From assembly GCA_963932465.1 (NCBI GenBank), contig OZ010794.1:213541748-213605747 (forward strand): a DNA stretch of 64,000 bases, given 5' to 3'. Below, one piece after another: positions 40,646-51,428 of this stretch; position 1 is the first letter of the stretch, and each line of letters begins with the position of its first letter. A model generated the notes under the pieces. That model did no database searches. It worked only from the letters and a program-made list of their open reading frames with translations, and was not told the origin of the DNA. The stretch comes from Maratus speciosus (taxonomy: Eukaryota > Arthropoda > Arachnida > Araneae > Salticidae). The position numbers and the translations under genes are program-made.

Positions 40646-42217
40646 GCCCCGGGATGCATATTGAGTTATAATCAATCGCTACTTGATAACGCTAAAAAAA
40701 ATCGGATCCAAACGTTAACTTTGAAAGCAATGTCTAAAAGTTCAGTTACCTTTGTAGGAAAAAAGAGAAACGTTATTCGTTTATGAATAAGAAAGAATAT
40801 CTGCAAATTTCGTAAATTTAAAAATGAAAACTTATTCATGAAAGTGTCAAAAAGATGCAAGATAGAATTTCAGAACAGCTTTAAATAATTTTCAAACTAC
40901 TAAATGTGGATAATCAAAGATGCATTTTATTTATAGGTTATTTTTTCTGTTGAATTTTAAAATTGGAACTCCTAACATAGAAATCATAGAAAGTTATCAG
41001 AATTGCAAATAGTCAAATATCATATTGAGCATGAGTATTGAAAAATAAAATATGACATTTTAATATGTAATAAAAATAAAATAAAATGTTGAACAGATTT
41101 TTTTTTTTTTTTTTTTTTTTTTGTGAAAACGGGGTGTGGGGTAGATATTGTGCAAATATTATTTTGTTTTGCTGAAAATTATTTTGTTTGTATTTTTTTC
41201 GAGTTGTAATGCTGATTGTGTTATATGGATTGATCTTATTCAGGTCAGAGAATTTTTTGAAAAATTAGTTTTGAGATCCTTTCAGTTTAGAAAAAAAAGT
41301 GGGAAAAATGTAGCAAAGAAAAATGTGTTGATGTAAATTCCTGCAGGCAGAAAGTAAATGGTATGTCTCAAGAACATAATTTAAAAGAAAAAAAATCTAG
41401 AAAAAAGATTAATGTTAGTTTTCAATGCACTTGACTCTACGTATCAATGCAATTGATGACTTCGAAACAAGCTCAAACCCATAAATAAAAAAATATCTTT
41501 TCGAACTGAATAACAAAGCAGATTTTAAAATATACATTTCATTTCATCGGTTTATATTAACTTTCAAAGAGAAAAATTCAATATTATATAGTGTTCTATC
41601 TTATTACTTTTTTCCTTTAAGGACACATTTTTTCCTGCATCATTTTTTAAGAATTTTTTTAGTCTTTCGAAAATAAAATATACCACTACATGTGGTAGCT
41701 AATTTTATTTTATTGCTCCGTTTAAATTTTCTTTAGGTAAAAACAAAAATTCCTCGGTTTTCTGTTATTTTTTGTTTTGAAACATAAACAATACTACTGG
41801 AAAAGATTTGAATCAGGCGACAGTTTGACCCTCGAAAAAACCGCAAAATAGTCCCCCTTTCCCCATCTCCATTGATTTCGGAGTAAACGAATTTCTACGA
41901 ACAAGAAAAACGACCCTGACAATTGACCTTCTGATATCATTTGCATGGCTCAGGGTAGAGCTACTAATATTATAGGAGCCAGGGGGTGTACGGGTGTTTT
42001 TCTCCTGATTACTTTCTTGAATGACAATAAGATATTCACTACCCTTATCTTCTATCTTATCGGGATATTGCATCTTCATATTGTATCTTGTACATGAAAA
42101 CATTAAAAAAACGAGATAGGGGATTCTTTAAAAAAAATTCAATGGAATTTTGTAAAAAGAAAGAATAGCATTGAAAGTTTTAATGAAAGTTTATACTACC
42201 AGTGTTACAATTTTAGT
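40646..42217. other. No gene; T run
   Basis: T run at 41099-41122. Frames at 41148-41336 and 41813-42103 show no recognisable domain. 40810-40870 (TCATGAAAGTGTC, TCAGAACAGC) may be a worn TTAAGG-family edge. Confidence 0.45.
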
Positions 42218-42560
42218 CAAGACTGTTCTCAAATCCAAAGGGGCTATTTTCAGATACATTTATAATTCATTTTTGTTCGGATATGTATAAAATTGGCAGG
42301 TGTTCTTATTCAGAAACAATGTAATCGAATGGCGTTTTCCATTGTTTGGTTAACGTAAAAAATCTTTCAAAGTTGGCGTTTTGAATAGAATTTTCGGATG
42401 TGAGAGCTCGAGAAAGGGAAAAAACTGTCGTCACTTGACAAAAATATCTTATAACTCTAGAAGTTATTATTATTATCAATAAATGAAAAAAAAAAATTCC
42501 AAATCGCTTCAATAGTCAGTAGTGAGGCTTGCCAATTTTACTTGCTAATTTTACAAATTA
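42218..42560. mobile_element. TTAAGG-family element, truncated
   Basis: AAGACTGTTCTCAAATCCAA then AGGGGCTATTTTCAGATACA, CAGAAACAATGTAATCGAAT, GGCGTTTTCCATT, CACTTGACAAAAATATCTTA and CCAAATCGCTTCAATAGTCA follow the family order. The right arm is missing beyond about 42560. Confidence 0.65.
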
Positions 42561-42849
42561 TTGTCATACAGGAAAATTAACAGAAATATCTTGCAGCGTG
42601 GAAGTGTGATTTAAAAATCGAAAAAATAAATAAATGTAAAAGTATTTAATCATTTCCGATATTTCATAAACCTAAATCTATGATTGGAATAAGAGTCCGG
42701 CACAGAATTCCGAATTTTCTGCTTAAGCTTAACCCGAACCGAGTCCGACATATTCAACGCCGAATGCGAGTAAAATGTTATGATTTATGGAAAAATGATC
42801 ATGATGTATTTCTTTGATGTCCACTTTATCATTTTTGTTTTAAAATAAA

Positions 42850-43240
42850 CACAAACCTAACAGTACTGTAACCGAATATTTTTGTGTGTCCCTGTAAATG
42901 TTCGATAAATGCTATGCATATCCGATGTTACAGTAAGCATGTTGTAGCGCAGCTCAAAGTGCTGTATATTAATATCAATATATTTGAAATAGTATAAAAT
43001 CATTAAAATACATTGCAAACGATCTCTCCCATACACCAAAATGGAAAGGAATTCTTTTGAGTGTCTCTGTAAACGAGCTATAAATACTGTAATACACTTT
43101 CTTTTTTAATACTGAACATGTCATAGTAAACTTTAACATCATATATCCATTACACGCTAATTTGCGTAAGTTAGAGCACGGACAGGCAGACAGACGGCTA
43201 GGAAAATCGAAATCATAAACACTTTTCAACTATTTTGAAA
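42850..43240. repeat. Two diverged tandem units with GACA microsatellite edge
   Basis: ATTTTTGTGTGTCCCTGTAA (42880) and TCTTTTGAGTGTCTCTGTAA (43054) start units about 174 bp apart. The block ends GTTAGAGCACGGACAGGCAG then ACAGACGG. The layout resembles the elements at 12702 and 28205 (unit period about 170-174, GACA tract next to GAGCA). Confidence 0.5.
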
Positions 43241-44628
43241 ATAATAGCACAAAAGATAAGTTTCTGTGTAGTCCTAAAAAAGTTCAATCTTAATGAAAAA
43301 TAGAATAGATGTCATTTTTGTTTCGCTTACAAGAGGAAAGTAAAGAGAGATAAAAGGGAGACCGGCTAACTGCGCCGATGCCGACCCTTCTTTGCCTTCC
43401 CCTGTATGAACTGCGCTCGGCGTCACGTTGGACAGGATATCATTGTCACCCCCGTCTCTTATACTTATGGGTATGAAGTGACAGCTTTTTTTTGTGCGAA
43501 AGACTCTTTTCTGTTGGCGTTAATTTGCTAAATTAGGCGCTTTATCGATAATTTCGGCTATCAATAATGCTTAAACTCGCATTTTTTTTTTTTTTTTTTT
43601 TTTTTTTTAGTGTTAATTACTATTAAATCACAGAAAAATCGACAATATAAAAATGCATATTCCGTTAATATAAAATGCACAAATTAAAAAAAGAAAAAGG
43701 AAATAAAAGTATGATAATAAAAAATCCACATATATGTAAATATATAAGCATTATAGAATATTACAAATCATCATGAATTTCAATTATTTACATAAGAAAT
43801 TTAAACGTTGGAGAATTTTTTTAAACTAGAAGAGAAAATTTTATGAAGAAACAGCACTTGTTACCTAATAATGCCATTTTTTTTTTCTCAAAGCATATTA
43901 TTTTTCGTTCAGAAATATAATATTTACCATGGTCTAATTATGTATGGAAACAAATATTTCCGCCCGGTGTAAACTAATTTCCCGTTGACTGTGCCTTCAG
44001 ATGTTTCATTTTAAGATTCTTGAAGAACTTTAAGCATTATTAATATTTATATACAGATATACAGTATTAACATTTATATACAGATATTTACAGATATTTC
44101 GTATTTCAATTACTATGCTAGAAATAATTTTCACCTTAAAGTTATTCTCTGTGGTATTTTGAAAGACAGATGCTGAAGAAAAAGAACAACATTCCAAATA
44201 GAAATTCTTGTTACTGAAATATTCCTATGAATGCTAACTAGTACTTCTTTTATTGCTCTTAAAATTATTCTTTATACTATTATTATTATTAACTTATTTG
44301 CAACTGTGGCATTTAAATAATGATTTATTGTTTTCTTTCAGAACTTAATTTTTTTTTCCAATTTCTAAAGTAAATTTTAAAATTTCAAAGCGGTTGCACG
44401 ATGTTTTATAACTGAAACTTAAATATGTGTTTCTTGATAAAATTTAATTTGTATTGGATATATAGTTGTTACAATCACGCACGATTCTCTTATGCACATG
44501 CTTATAAATTAATAATAAGAAGAAGGAGAGCATTAAATTCTCATGAATTCAAAACTGAGAACTGCATTATCATTTGAAAAACATGCATAAAAAAGTGGTG
44601 TAAAGAAACTTAATTTCTTAATCTGTAC
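43241..44628. other. No gene; T run
   Basis: T run at 43580-43608. 43320-43510 is GC-richer but lacks a coding frame. The rest is AT-rich. Confidence 0.5.
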
Positions 44629-45002
44629 TTAAGGTGCTTCACAAATTCTCTGCTCGCAACACAAAATTTTATGACACATTGTCTGATTCATTTTTATACT
44701 GAAAGGAATAATATTAAGTGACCTATTGAAGCGATTTTTAATTGAATAGCGTTTTCCATTTTCAGATAAATAAATTACTTAGAGTTATAAGCCCAGGGCA
44801 CGACTTAGACTGTGGGGGGCCCTGGGGCAAACATTATTCGGGGGGCCCCCTTCGATCTTTTGAAATTTTTCATGTATTTTGCTGATGTGACTAAAACTAA
44901 ACTTCATCCCTATTGTATGTAGACTTAAATTTCATATCAAGTACTATTCACATCTGTATACAGTATAGTACAAGAAAGACAACTTTAAGAAACTATAATA
45001 TA

Positions 45003-45050
<48 letters not shown>

Positions 45051-45827
45051 TTATAGGAATATAAGGATAAATGTGAGTCATTAAAATGTAAATACAGTTC
45101 TCTCAGGCATTATTGGCTGTTTGTGTTAATACTTTTCTATTTAACTTAATCTTTGTATTCAATCAACATGCATTTGGGCGATTCCATCATATATAGAAAG
45201 GCAAGTGGTGGCATGCATTTAATAATAATAGCAACAAATTTCAATACTCGTTATGTTGTTACTGCATTCCCCATGATGCCTTTAAAGTACTTTGGTATAA
45301 AGTTTCATAATATGAAAACAGAAAGCAACAGATAACAGATGTGTGATATTACTGTAATATTTTAATTAAAATTATGTATTTAAAAAAAAATTATGAAATC
45401 AGCAAGGAAGAAATTAAATATCACAAAATGAAAAACACTAAATTAGAATCTGGTCACTTTTGGATATTTTTTATCATTTCGCTCTCCTTTAACTGAAACT
45501 TATATCTGCCCTTGGGGGGCCCCCTCAAATCGAGGGGCCCGGGGCAGCTGCCCCGCATGCCCCTGCCTTAGTCGGGCCCTGTATAAGCCATTCTTGTTAC
45601 ATGACAAGTTTTTCTTCCTTCTGGCACTGCTGCGTCGTGAATTTGGTTCAAAGTGCAGCATTAACAGTATTTTCTGTAAAATTATCTGCTTTTTCCATAA
45701 AATGGAAAAGTCATTCGATTACATAGTTTCTGAATAAAAACACCTTTTAACTTAATGTGTTTTCAAGCAAAAATGAATTCAGAAATGTGTCAGAAAATAG
45801 TTTCTTTGAATTTGAGAGCAGCCTTAA
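44629..45827. mobile_element. TTAAGG-family element split by a hAT insertion
   Basis: TTAAGGTGCTTCACAAATTC and TTTTATGACACATTGTCTGA at the left; AAATGTGTCAGAAAATAG and GAATTTGAGAGCAGCCTTAA at the right. Removing 44786-45581 restores AGTTATAAGCCATTCTTGTT, a continuous family sequence of about 400 bp. Confidence 0.75.
44794..45581. mobile_element. 788-bp hAT element with perfect 8-bp duplication
   Basis: CAGGGCACGACTTAG at the left, CTTAGTCGGGCCCTG (preceded by CCCCTGC) at the right. TATAAGCC is present at 44786-44793 and 45582-45589. G/C-rich ends (GGGGGGCCCTGGGGC; GGGGCCCGGGGCAGC) and an AT-rich middle containing a T run (45006-45049). A 60-codon frame at 45153-45335 has no domain. A partial inverted relative is at 40331-40645. 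Confidence 0.9.
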
Positions 45828-46218
45828 GACTGTTTTCAAATCCAAACTGGTTACTTTCCAGAATTCATATTTGCTTGTACTTGCATGAGAGTGACAAATG
45901 CTATTATTTAGAAACTGTGAAATCGAACGGTTTTGCCAAATTTTCATTAAAAGCAATATTTCACAAAATGCGATTAAAAGCATTTGAATTGAATGAAAAT
46001 AAAGTGTTCTAAACTGAATTTCCAGACGTGACAGTCTGATAAAATTTTTCATCAAACAAGAATCGTTAATAATTCCACATGTAATTCAGTTATCTAAAAA
46101 TGAAAATATTATTAGATTCTAAATCAATTCAATAGTCATGTTTGCAAGTGATAAGCTTTTACGTTTAAAAATGAGTTTGTAAGAGAGATTTTGAGGGAAA
46201 TTCTTATAACATCCTTAA
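45824..46218. mobile_element. TTAAGG-family element sharing its TTAA with its neighbour
   Basis: TTAAGACTGTTTTCAAATCC then AAACTGGTTACTTTCCAGAA at the left; GTAAGAGAGATTTTGAGGGA and AACATCCTTAA at the right. It begins at the same TTAA that ends the element at 44629-45827, so the two lie head to tail with one TTAA between them. Confidence 0.6.
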
Positions 46219-46992
46219 ATCTATATATATAATAAATTTCTATTCATCCGCATAAGAATAAAATTTTCTAATTTCTTGTTAAATCAACGCATCTGCTCCA
46301 AATATAGTTTTAAAGTTTTATTTATCTATTAAAGATAAAATATCCTTTTTAATTCTATAACAGAAAAATACACTTTAAATAATATATTATAGTTGACTTT
46401 ATGATTTTGGTCCTCAAAATATTTTTAAATTAAATTTTCGCTGACTTTTAAAAGCGAAAATTTTAAGTAGAACTAATGGATCAGTTATTTGGTATCTGAA
46501 AGAGAATATCAAATACGTGAATAGATGAAAATTATGATGTGATAGAAAAATTGACCATATTAATGATTTTTAAAATAATCCTAAATTGGACCATTCTCCA
46601 TTCTGCTTCATTAAAAAAAAAATAAATAAAAATAAAAATACTAATAATAATAGTAATATTACAACTTACAGTAGTAATCTTGTTAATTTAAACATGTTAC
46701 TGACAGATTTGATATTATATGAGGAAAAAATTTGTGAAAATTAATGAACTTTTGAATATAAAATATTAAAAATCGTGACAAATAGTATATAAGAGTGTTA
46801 GCTCTAATTGTTGACCAATGACTAATTTCCTAAACCATTAGCTTTAGATGTATAGCTTCATTAGCAAATATATTTCAAAGTTGTTTTTCATCCTATTAAA
46901 CTCGTTTATACAAAATGAATGGATGAATGAATGAATGAATGAATGAATGAATGAAAGTTAGTTAGTTAGTTAGTTACAGAAATTACTTTTTT
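46219..46992. other. No gene; GAAT and GTTA microsatellites
   Basis: (GAAT)n at about 46918-46955 followed by (AGTT)n at 46956-46976. AT-rich DNA before that. Confidence 0.7.
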
Positions 46993-48765
46993 ACTTTCTT
47001 CTATCTTCAATAGAAGAAAGTATTGTAATCGAAATTTTTTTCGACTTCCGGTTTTCGGCGGATTTGCATGTTTTAGGGGTCAGAGATTCCAAAAAACATG
47101 TTTATAGAAAATGTCTGTCTGTCTGTGTGTCCGTCTGTCCGTCTGTCCGTCTGTCCGTCCGTCCGTCTGTCCGTCCGTCCGTCTGTCCGTCTGTCCGTCT
47201 GTCCGTCTGTCTGTCGCCATTGTACCATCAAAAAGTTTATGAAGTTATGTATAGAATTAAACCAAAATTTTATTATAAGTTTTTGGTTATGGCAAGCAGG
47301 TCCTCCCGGAATTTGGAAAAAATTCGCCGGTAGGGGGCGCTGATATAACAATTTTTGTGCGATTTTGAATATTGTACCATCCAAAAGTGTATGGAGTTAT
47401 GCATAGAATTGAACCAAATTTTTAGTTTGAGTTTTTGGATATGACAAGCAGGTCCTCCCTGAATTTGGAAAAAATTCGCCGGTAGGGGGCGCTGTAAATG
47501 CGTTTTTTGTGCGATTTTGAATATTGTACCATCGAAAAGTGTATGAACTTATGCATAGAATTGAACCAAATTTTTATTTTAAGTTTTTGGTTATGGCAAG
47601 CAGGTCCTCCCTGAATTTGGAAAAAATTCGCCAGTAGGGGGCGCTGTAATAGCGATTTTTGTGCGATTTTGAATATTGTACCGTCCAAAAGTGTATGAAG
47701 TTATGCATAGAATTAAACCAAATTTTTATTTTAAGTTTTTGGATATGGCAAGCAGGTCCTCCATGAATTTGCAAAAAATTCGCCGTTAAGGGGCGCTGTA
47801 ATAGCGATTTTTGTGCGATTTTGAATATTGCACCATCGAAAAGTGTATGAAGTTATGTATAGAATTGAACCAAAAAAAAAAAAAAAATTTAAGTTCTTGG
47901 CTATAGCAAGGAGGTCCTCCCTTAATTTGTAAAAAAATCGCTCGTAGAGGGCGCTGTAATAGCGATTTTTGTACAATTTTTGTGCCATTTTGAATATTGT
48001 ACCGCCGAAAAGTGTATGAAATTATGCATAGAATTGAACCAAATTTTATGTGTTTATTTTTGGTCATGTCACGAAGGTCCTCCCTGAATTTGGAAAAATT
48101 CTGCCGGAAGGGGGCACTATAATTGCGATGTCTGTACCATTTTCATTATTGTACCATCGAAAAGTGTATGAAGTTATCCATATAATTGAACCAAATTTTT
48201 TGTGCATGTTTCTGGCTATGGCAAACAAGTCCTCCCTGAACTTGAAAAAATTCCGAAAGAAGGGGGCGCTATAATTCCGATCTCTGTGCCATTTTCATTA
48301 TTGTACCATCGAACAGCGTATAAAATTATGCATACAATTGAACCAAAATGTTTGTGCTTGTTTTTGGCTTTGGCCAACAGGTTCTCCTTGAATTTGGAAA
48401 TATTGCGCGGTAAAGGGGCTCCTTGCTAGCGATTTTTGTATACTTTTCTTGATTTTTTGTAGTTCTATTGTGCATCGGCGGCTCATGCAGCGGCGGGAAC
48501 TCGCTTCCTGCTAAGCCGGCTATTCGCAAACAGCTGATAACGACAGAATAAGGAAAAATTAATAATTTTAACAAATATCATGATATAGATTAACTCGTTT
48601 TTAGTCCGTTTAATTGACTTGCGCAGAAATTTAAGATGAAAATCAAAGTTGGTATAGTATTGAACTAACAATATTGAAGTATTAACATGTGTAACTAGGT
48701 TTTGAAATATTAAGATGTATAAGATAGAAGAAAGTTTTGGGATTGGCACATCCAACTAGTTTTTA
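46993..48765 (+). mobile_element. Helentron/DINE-like element with microsatellite and 8-unit array
   Basis: Left sub-terminal repeat ACTTTCTTCTATCTT (46993-47007) is mirrored by AAGATAGAAGAAAGT (48721-48735). Next come GACTTCCGGTTTTCGGCGGA, TTAGGGGTCAGAGATTCC and a TCTG/TCCG tract (47113-47215). Eight units follow, each with ATTGTACCATC landmarks at about 47219, 47371, 47523, 47675, 47827, 47996, 48149 and 48301 (period 152, one longer unit). The end has a hairpin TTGGGATTGGCACATCCAA and ACTAGTTTTT. Each unit carries GGCGCT near its end. Open frames such as the S-V-x-P-S-V repeats are by-products of the microsatellite. No replicase gene. Confidence 0.6.
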
Positions 48766-49415
48766 CTGGATCTAAGTACTATATATTTAGTAAAAGTTTC
48801 TTCGTGTACCAGTAGGTAAAAAAAATAAAAGTTTAATTTTTGTACAAATAAAACTTGCCGAGTTTTGATAACTTGAATTTTATGAATTTTCAGCATTTTT
48901 TTGTGATTAAAAACGGAAAAGCGTTTTTTATTCTAATGTTACAAGTCAAAATAAAAAATTTCTTAACAATGGTGTATGTTTTTAATTAACATTAGATATT
49001 GCTTGGAATTCCTTGAAAGAGGTAACAGAACTTGGGGCGGCAGTTTGTACCGGGAATCGAAATCCCCCTTTGCTTATAAGTATTGTGATTATTGCTTTAC
49101 TTTACATCTGTGATTATTGCCTTATTTTACAACAATCCTTTGATTATTGCCCTTCTTTCGAAGTAAATATTAGTTAGTATCCTGTACTTAAGGAATTATA
49201 CTTCATTTAATATTTTATACTTCATTTAATATTTTACTTGTATTTATTACTTTGAATATCTTATCGCTAAAATACTTTATCTTTTAAATAAAAAGTAAAG
49301 ATTAATGCAATGCTAGATGAATGCAGGCCACGTGATTATAAGTACTGTGATTGCTGTCGCCAAGATTACTATGGCTTAGATTTGCATCCAGAAGACTTTT
49401 GGGCGAAATTAACTC
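48766..49415. other. No gene seen
   Basis: AT-rich with short direct repeats (TTATACTTCATTTAATATTT twice near 49196-49230; GATTATTGC three times near 49086-49150). Confidence 0.5.
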
Positions 49416-49839
49416 TTAAGGGTGTATTCCGATCCAAACTGCTTATTTTCTGATTCATTTTCAAACTCATTTTTGCTCTCAAACACATCAAACTGGGAAA
49501 TTCTCTTATTTAAAAACTATATAATGTGCCGTGCTTCTTAATTTTTTGATAAATGCAGAAAATACTGTAATAAACGCTGTCAAAGTTGGCATTTTGAACC
49601 GAATTTTCCGAAGCGGGCAATCTGGGAATGAAAAAAATGGTCATACTGAGAAAATAATTGGATAAAAATCAAATTCTAATTTATTGAGCTGAAAATGAAA
49701 TCACACGGCATGTTAAACATGTCTTCAGAAATCACCCCAGCAAGTTTCATGTTTTTATTTTTAAAAATGAGTCTGAAAATGTATCAGAAAATTTCGAGCT
49801 GTTGAGAGTGGAAAAATATTTTTTCGGATACACCCTTAA
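49416..49839. mobile_element. TTAAGG-family element, GGGTGTATTCCGATCC subtype
   Basis: TTAAGGGTGTATTCCGATCC then AAACTGCTTATTTTCTGATT at the left; TGTATCAGAAAATTTCGAGC and TTCGGATACACCCTTAA at the right. TTAA at both ends. The closest relative is 52867-53257. Confidence 0.75.
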
Positions 49840-50330
49840 AGGCAACCCTCAATACAATGATGGATTGCTTATCTCACCCCCTCGAGCGCAGTTCATACAG
49901 ATGGGATCGAAGCTGTAAGCGCAATTTATGATCTCCTCCTACCGTAGGCGCAATTGATGTACACCCGATAAAAGAAGAATTTCTCCCTTTTTTTTTTTTA
50001 TTATATGCATCATTTAATTAAAACTTTAACGTACGATATTTTGTAGATTCCTTTGGTGATAGGGGTAGGTAATGATACCTATATCCGGGCTAATGTGTAT
50101 ATTCTCTTACTATTTTCTATTACATCTTACTATTTCCAACAATTTACAGGGTTGAACCTCTCCTGCACCCCATTTGCTGCATACGCCCATCAATAAAGCA
50201 TTGTCTTTCATAATATCTTATTTCACTTTACACTTAAGAAATATTAAAAAAATAAACAGATGCTAATAGCACATTCTTTTTTATAGTAAAAAAAGGGTTA
50301 TAACGTAACATATAAATTTATTTTATATAG
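49840..50330. other. No gene seen
   Basis: 49860-49975 is GC-richer, with CCCCTCGAGCGCAGTTCATA also resembling GTATGAACTGCGCTCGGCGT near 43405. A short shared block on opposite strands that I cannot assign. The remainder is AT-rich. Confidence 0.45.
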
Positions 50331-51428
50331 GGAAGACTGGGGAGGATTGACCATAGGGGAGGCTTGACACACCCTTCAGTTTTCATATTTAAAAGAGTTT
50401 CAGAGTTTTGCTAATAGGTGGCAAAAAAGCTACTGAAATGTTCAAACAATAGTTTTTGTTTCATGCAGATAATTGAAACAGGTGTAGAAAAATCACTTGT
50501 GAAGAATTATCAGCTTAAAAGGTGTATTTTTTAGAAACATTTAGTAAGATTTTCTCAGAGAAAATATATCATAGAAATTTAAGTAAGTAGATTTTAAGTA
50601 ATGCAGAAACAATGAGCTTTCATTCCAGGCATAAAGATTGTACAGCAAATTAGGCTAAACATAACCATGTGCTATAATTTAAAAAGTGCTTAAGTGGGAA
50701 GGCTAGACCCAATCAGTGTGAGGGAGGGTTGACCAGATTGTCAAAGCTCCCTTAATAAAGTGTTTTTGGAAATATTTTTAGCACACACTGTTCATAATGA
50801 AGGGTTAAAGGTTATATTTCTAATATAATGTAAATTTATTCTGTAAAGCTATAGTAAAATAGGATGATAGAAAGGAAACGTTTAAATTTGATTAAAGGAA
50901 GATGCGAAAAATTGCTATAGAAGCAAGGAAAAATTTCATGAAATTTAAATTAGAAAGTTGATAGGAACTTTTATTTCATTTAAATAGTAACCATAGTAGG
51001 AAAATAGAAAGAATGCAAAAGACTATAAAGAATGAAAGCAGCAGACTTAAGAAATGTTGTGTTCATGCCTCTGCAAAAGAACACAACATTAATCAAAACA
51101 CTTTAGGAAGGTATGTAGATAAATTTCACCAAGATGAACATAATGAGATGAATCCGAACCATGTAGCAACTAGTGTTCCTACGTCAAGTGTCACAAAAAG
51201 TGGCTGTTAAAATTTTTTTTTTTTAAATCTGCTGTTCCTCGATTCCGTCTAAACAGAGTTTTTTACACATCACGTTTTCTCAAATAATTTTTAATAATGA
51301 TTAAACTATGTATCATGTATGATAAAGTTATTACTTTTTTTAAACTGATTTTATTTCCCTTAACATATGTTTCAATATAAAATAAAGTGGGTCAAGCCTC
51401 CCATATGTGGGGAGCCTTGACCCATGAT
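50331..51428 (+). mobile_element. DNA transposon remnant with GGGAGGCTTGAC sub-terminal repeats
   Basis: Left end GGAAGACTGGGGAGGATTGA then CCATAGGGGAGGCTTGAC. Right end GTGGGTCAAGCCTCCC then ATATGTGGGGAGCCTTGACC. The GAGGCTTGAC / GTCAAGCCTC pair is inverted. A further GGGTTGACC-type block lies at 50723-50735, and GGGTCAAGCCTCCC recurs alone at 58784. The small helix-turn-helix frame at 51013-51210 lies inside. Confidence 0.5.
51013..51210 (+). pseudogene. Psq/pogo-type helix-turn-helix fragment
   Basis: 65 codons. The stretch LKKCCVHASAKEHNINQNTL then GRYVDKFHQ resembles the N-terminal DNA-binding helix-turn-helix of pogo/jerky-type transposases (A-A-K-x-x-N-I-x-x-x-T-L-x-R-Y-V pattern). 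The frame ends at a stop followed by a T run, and no catalytic domain follows. Translation start is uncertain (ATG used). A truncated transposase in a non-autonomous element. Confidence 0.45.

Noticed and set aside
45153..45335. 60-codon frame in the 788-bp hAT element
   Set aside because: Too short for a hAT transposase and lacks any zinc-finger or RNase-H-like motif.
47064..47384. Frames rich in S-V-x-P-S-V or T-D-x-R/Q-T-D repeats
   Set aside because: Translation of a TCTG/TCCG microsatellite inside a Helentron-like element.
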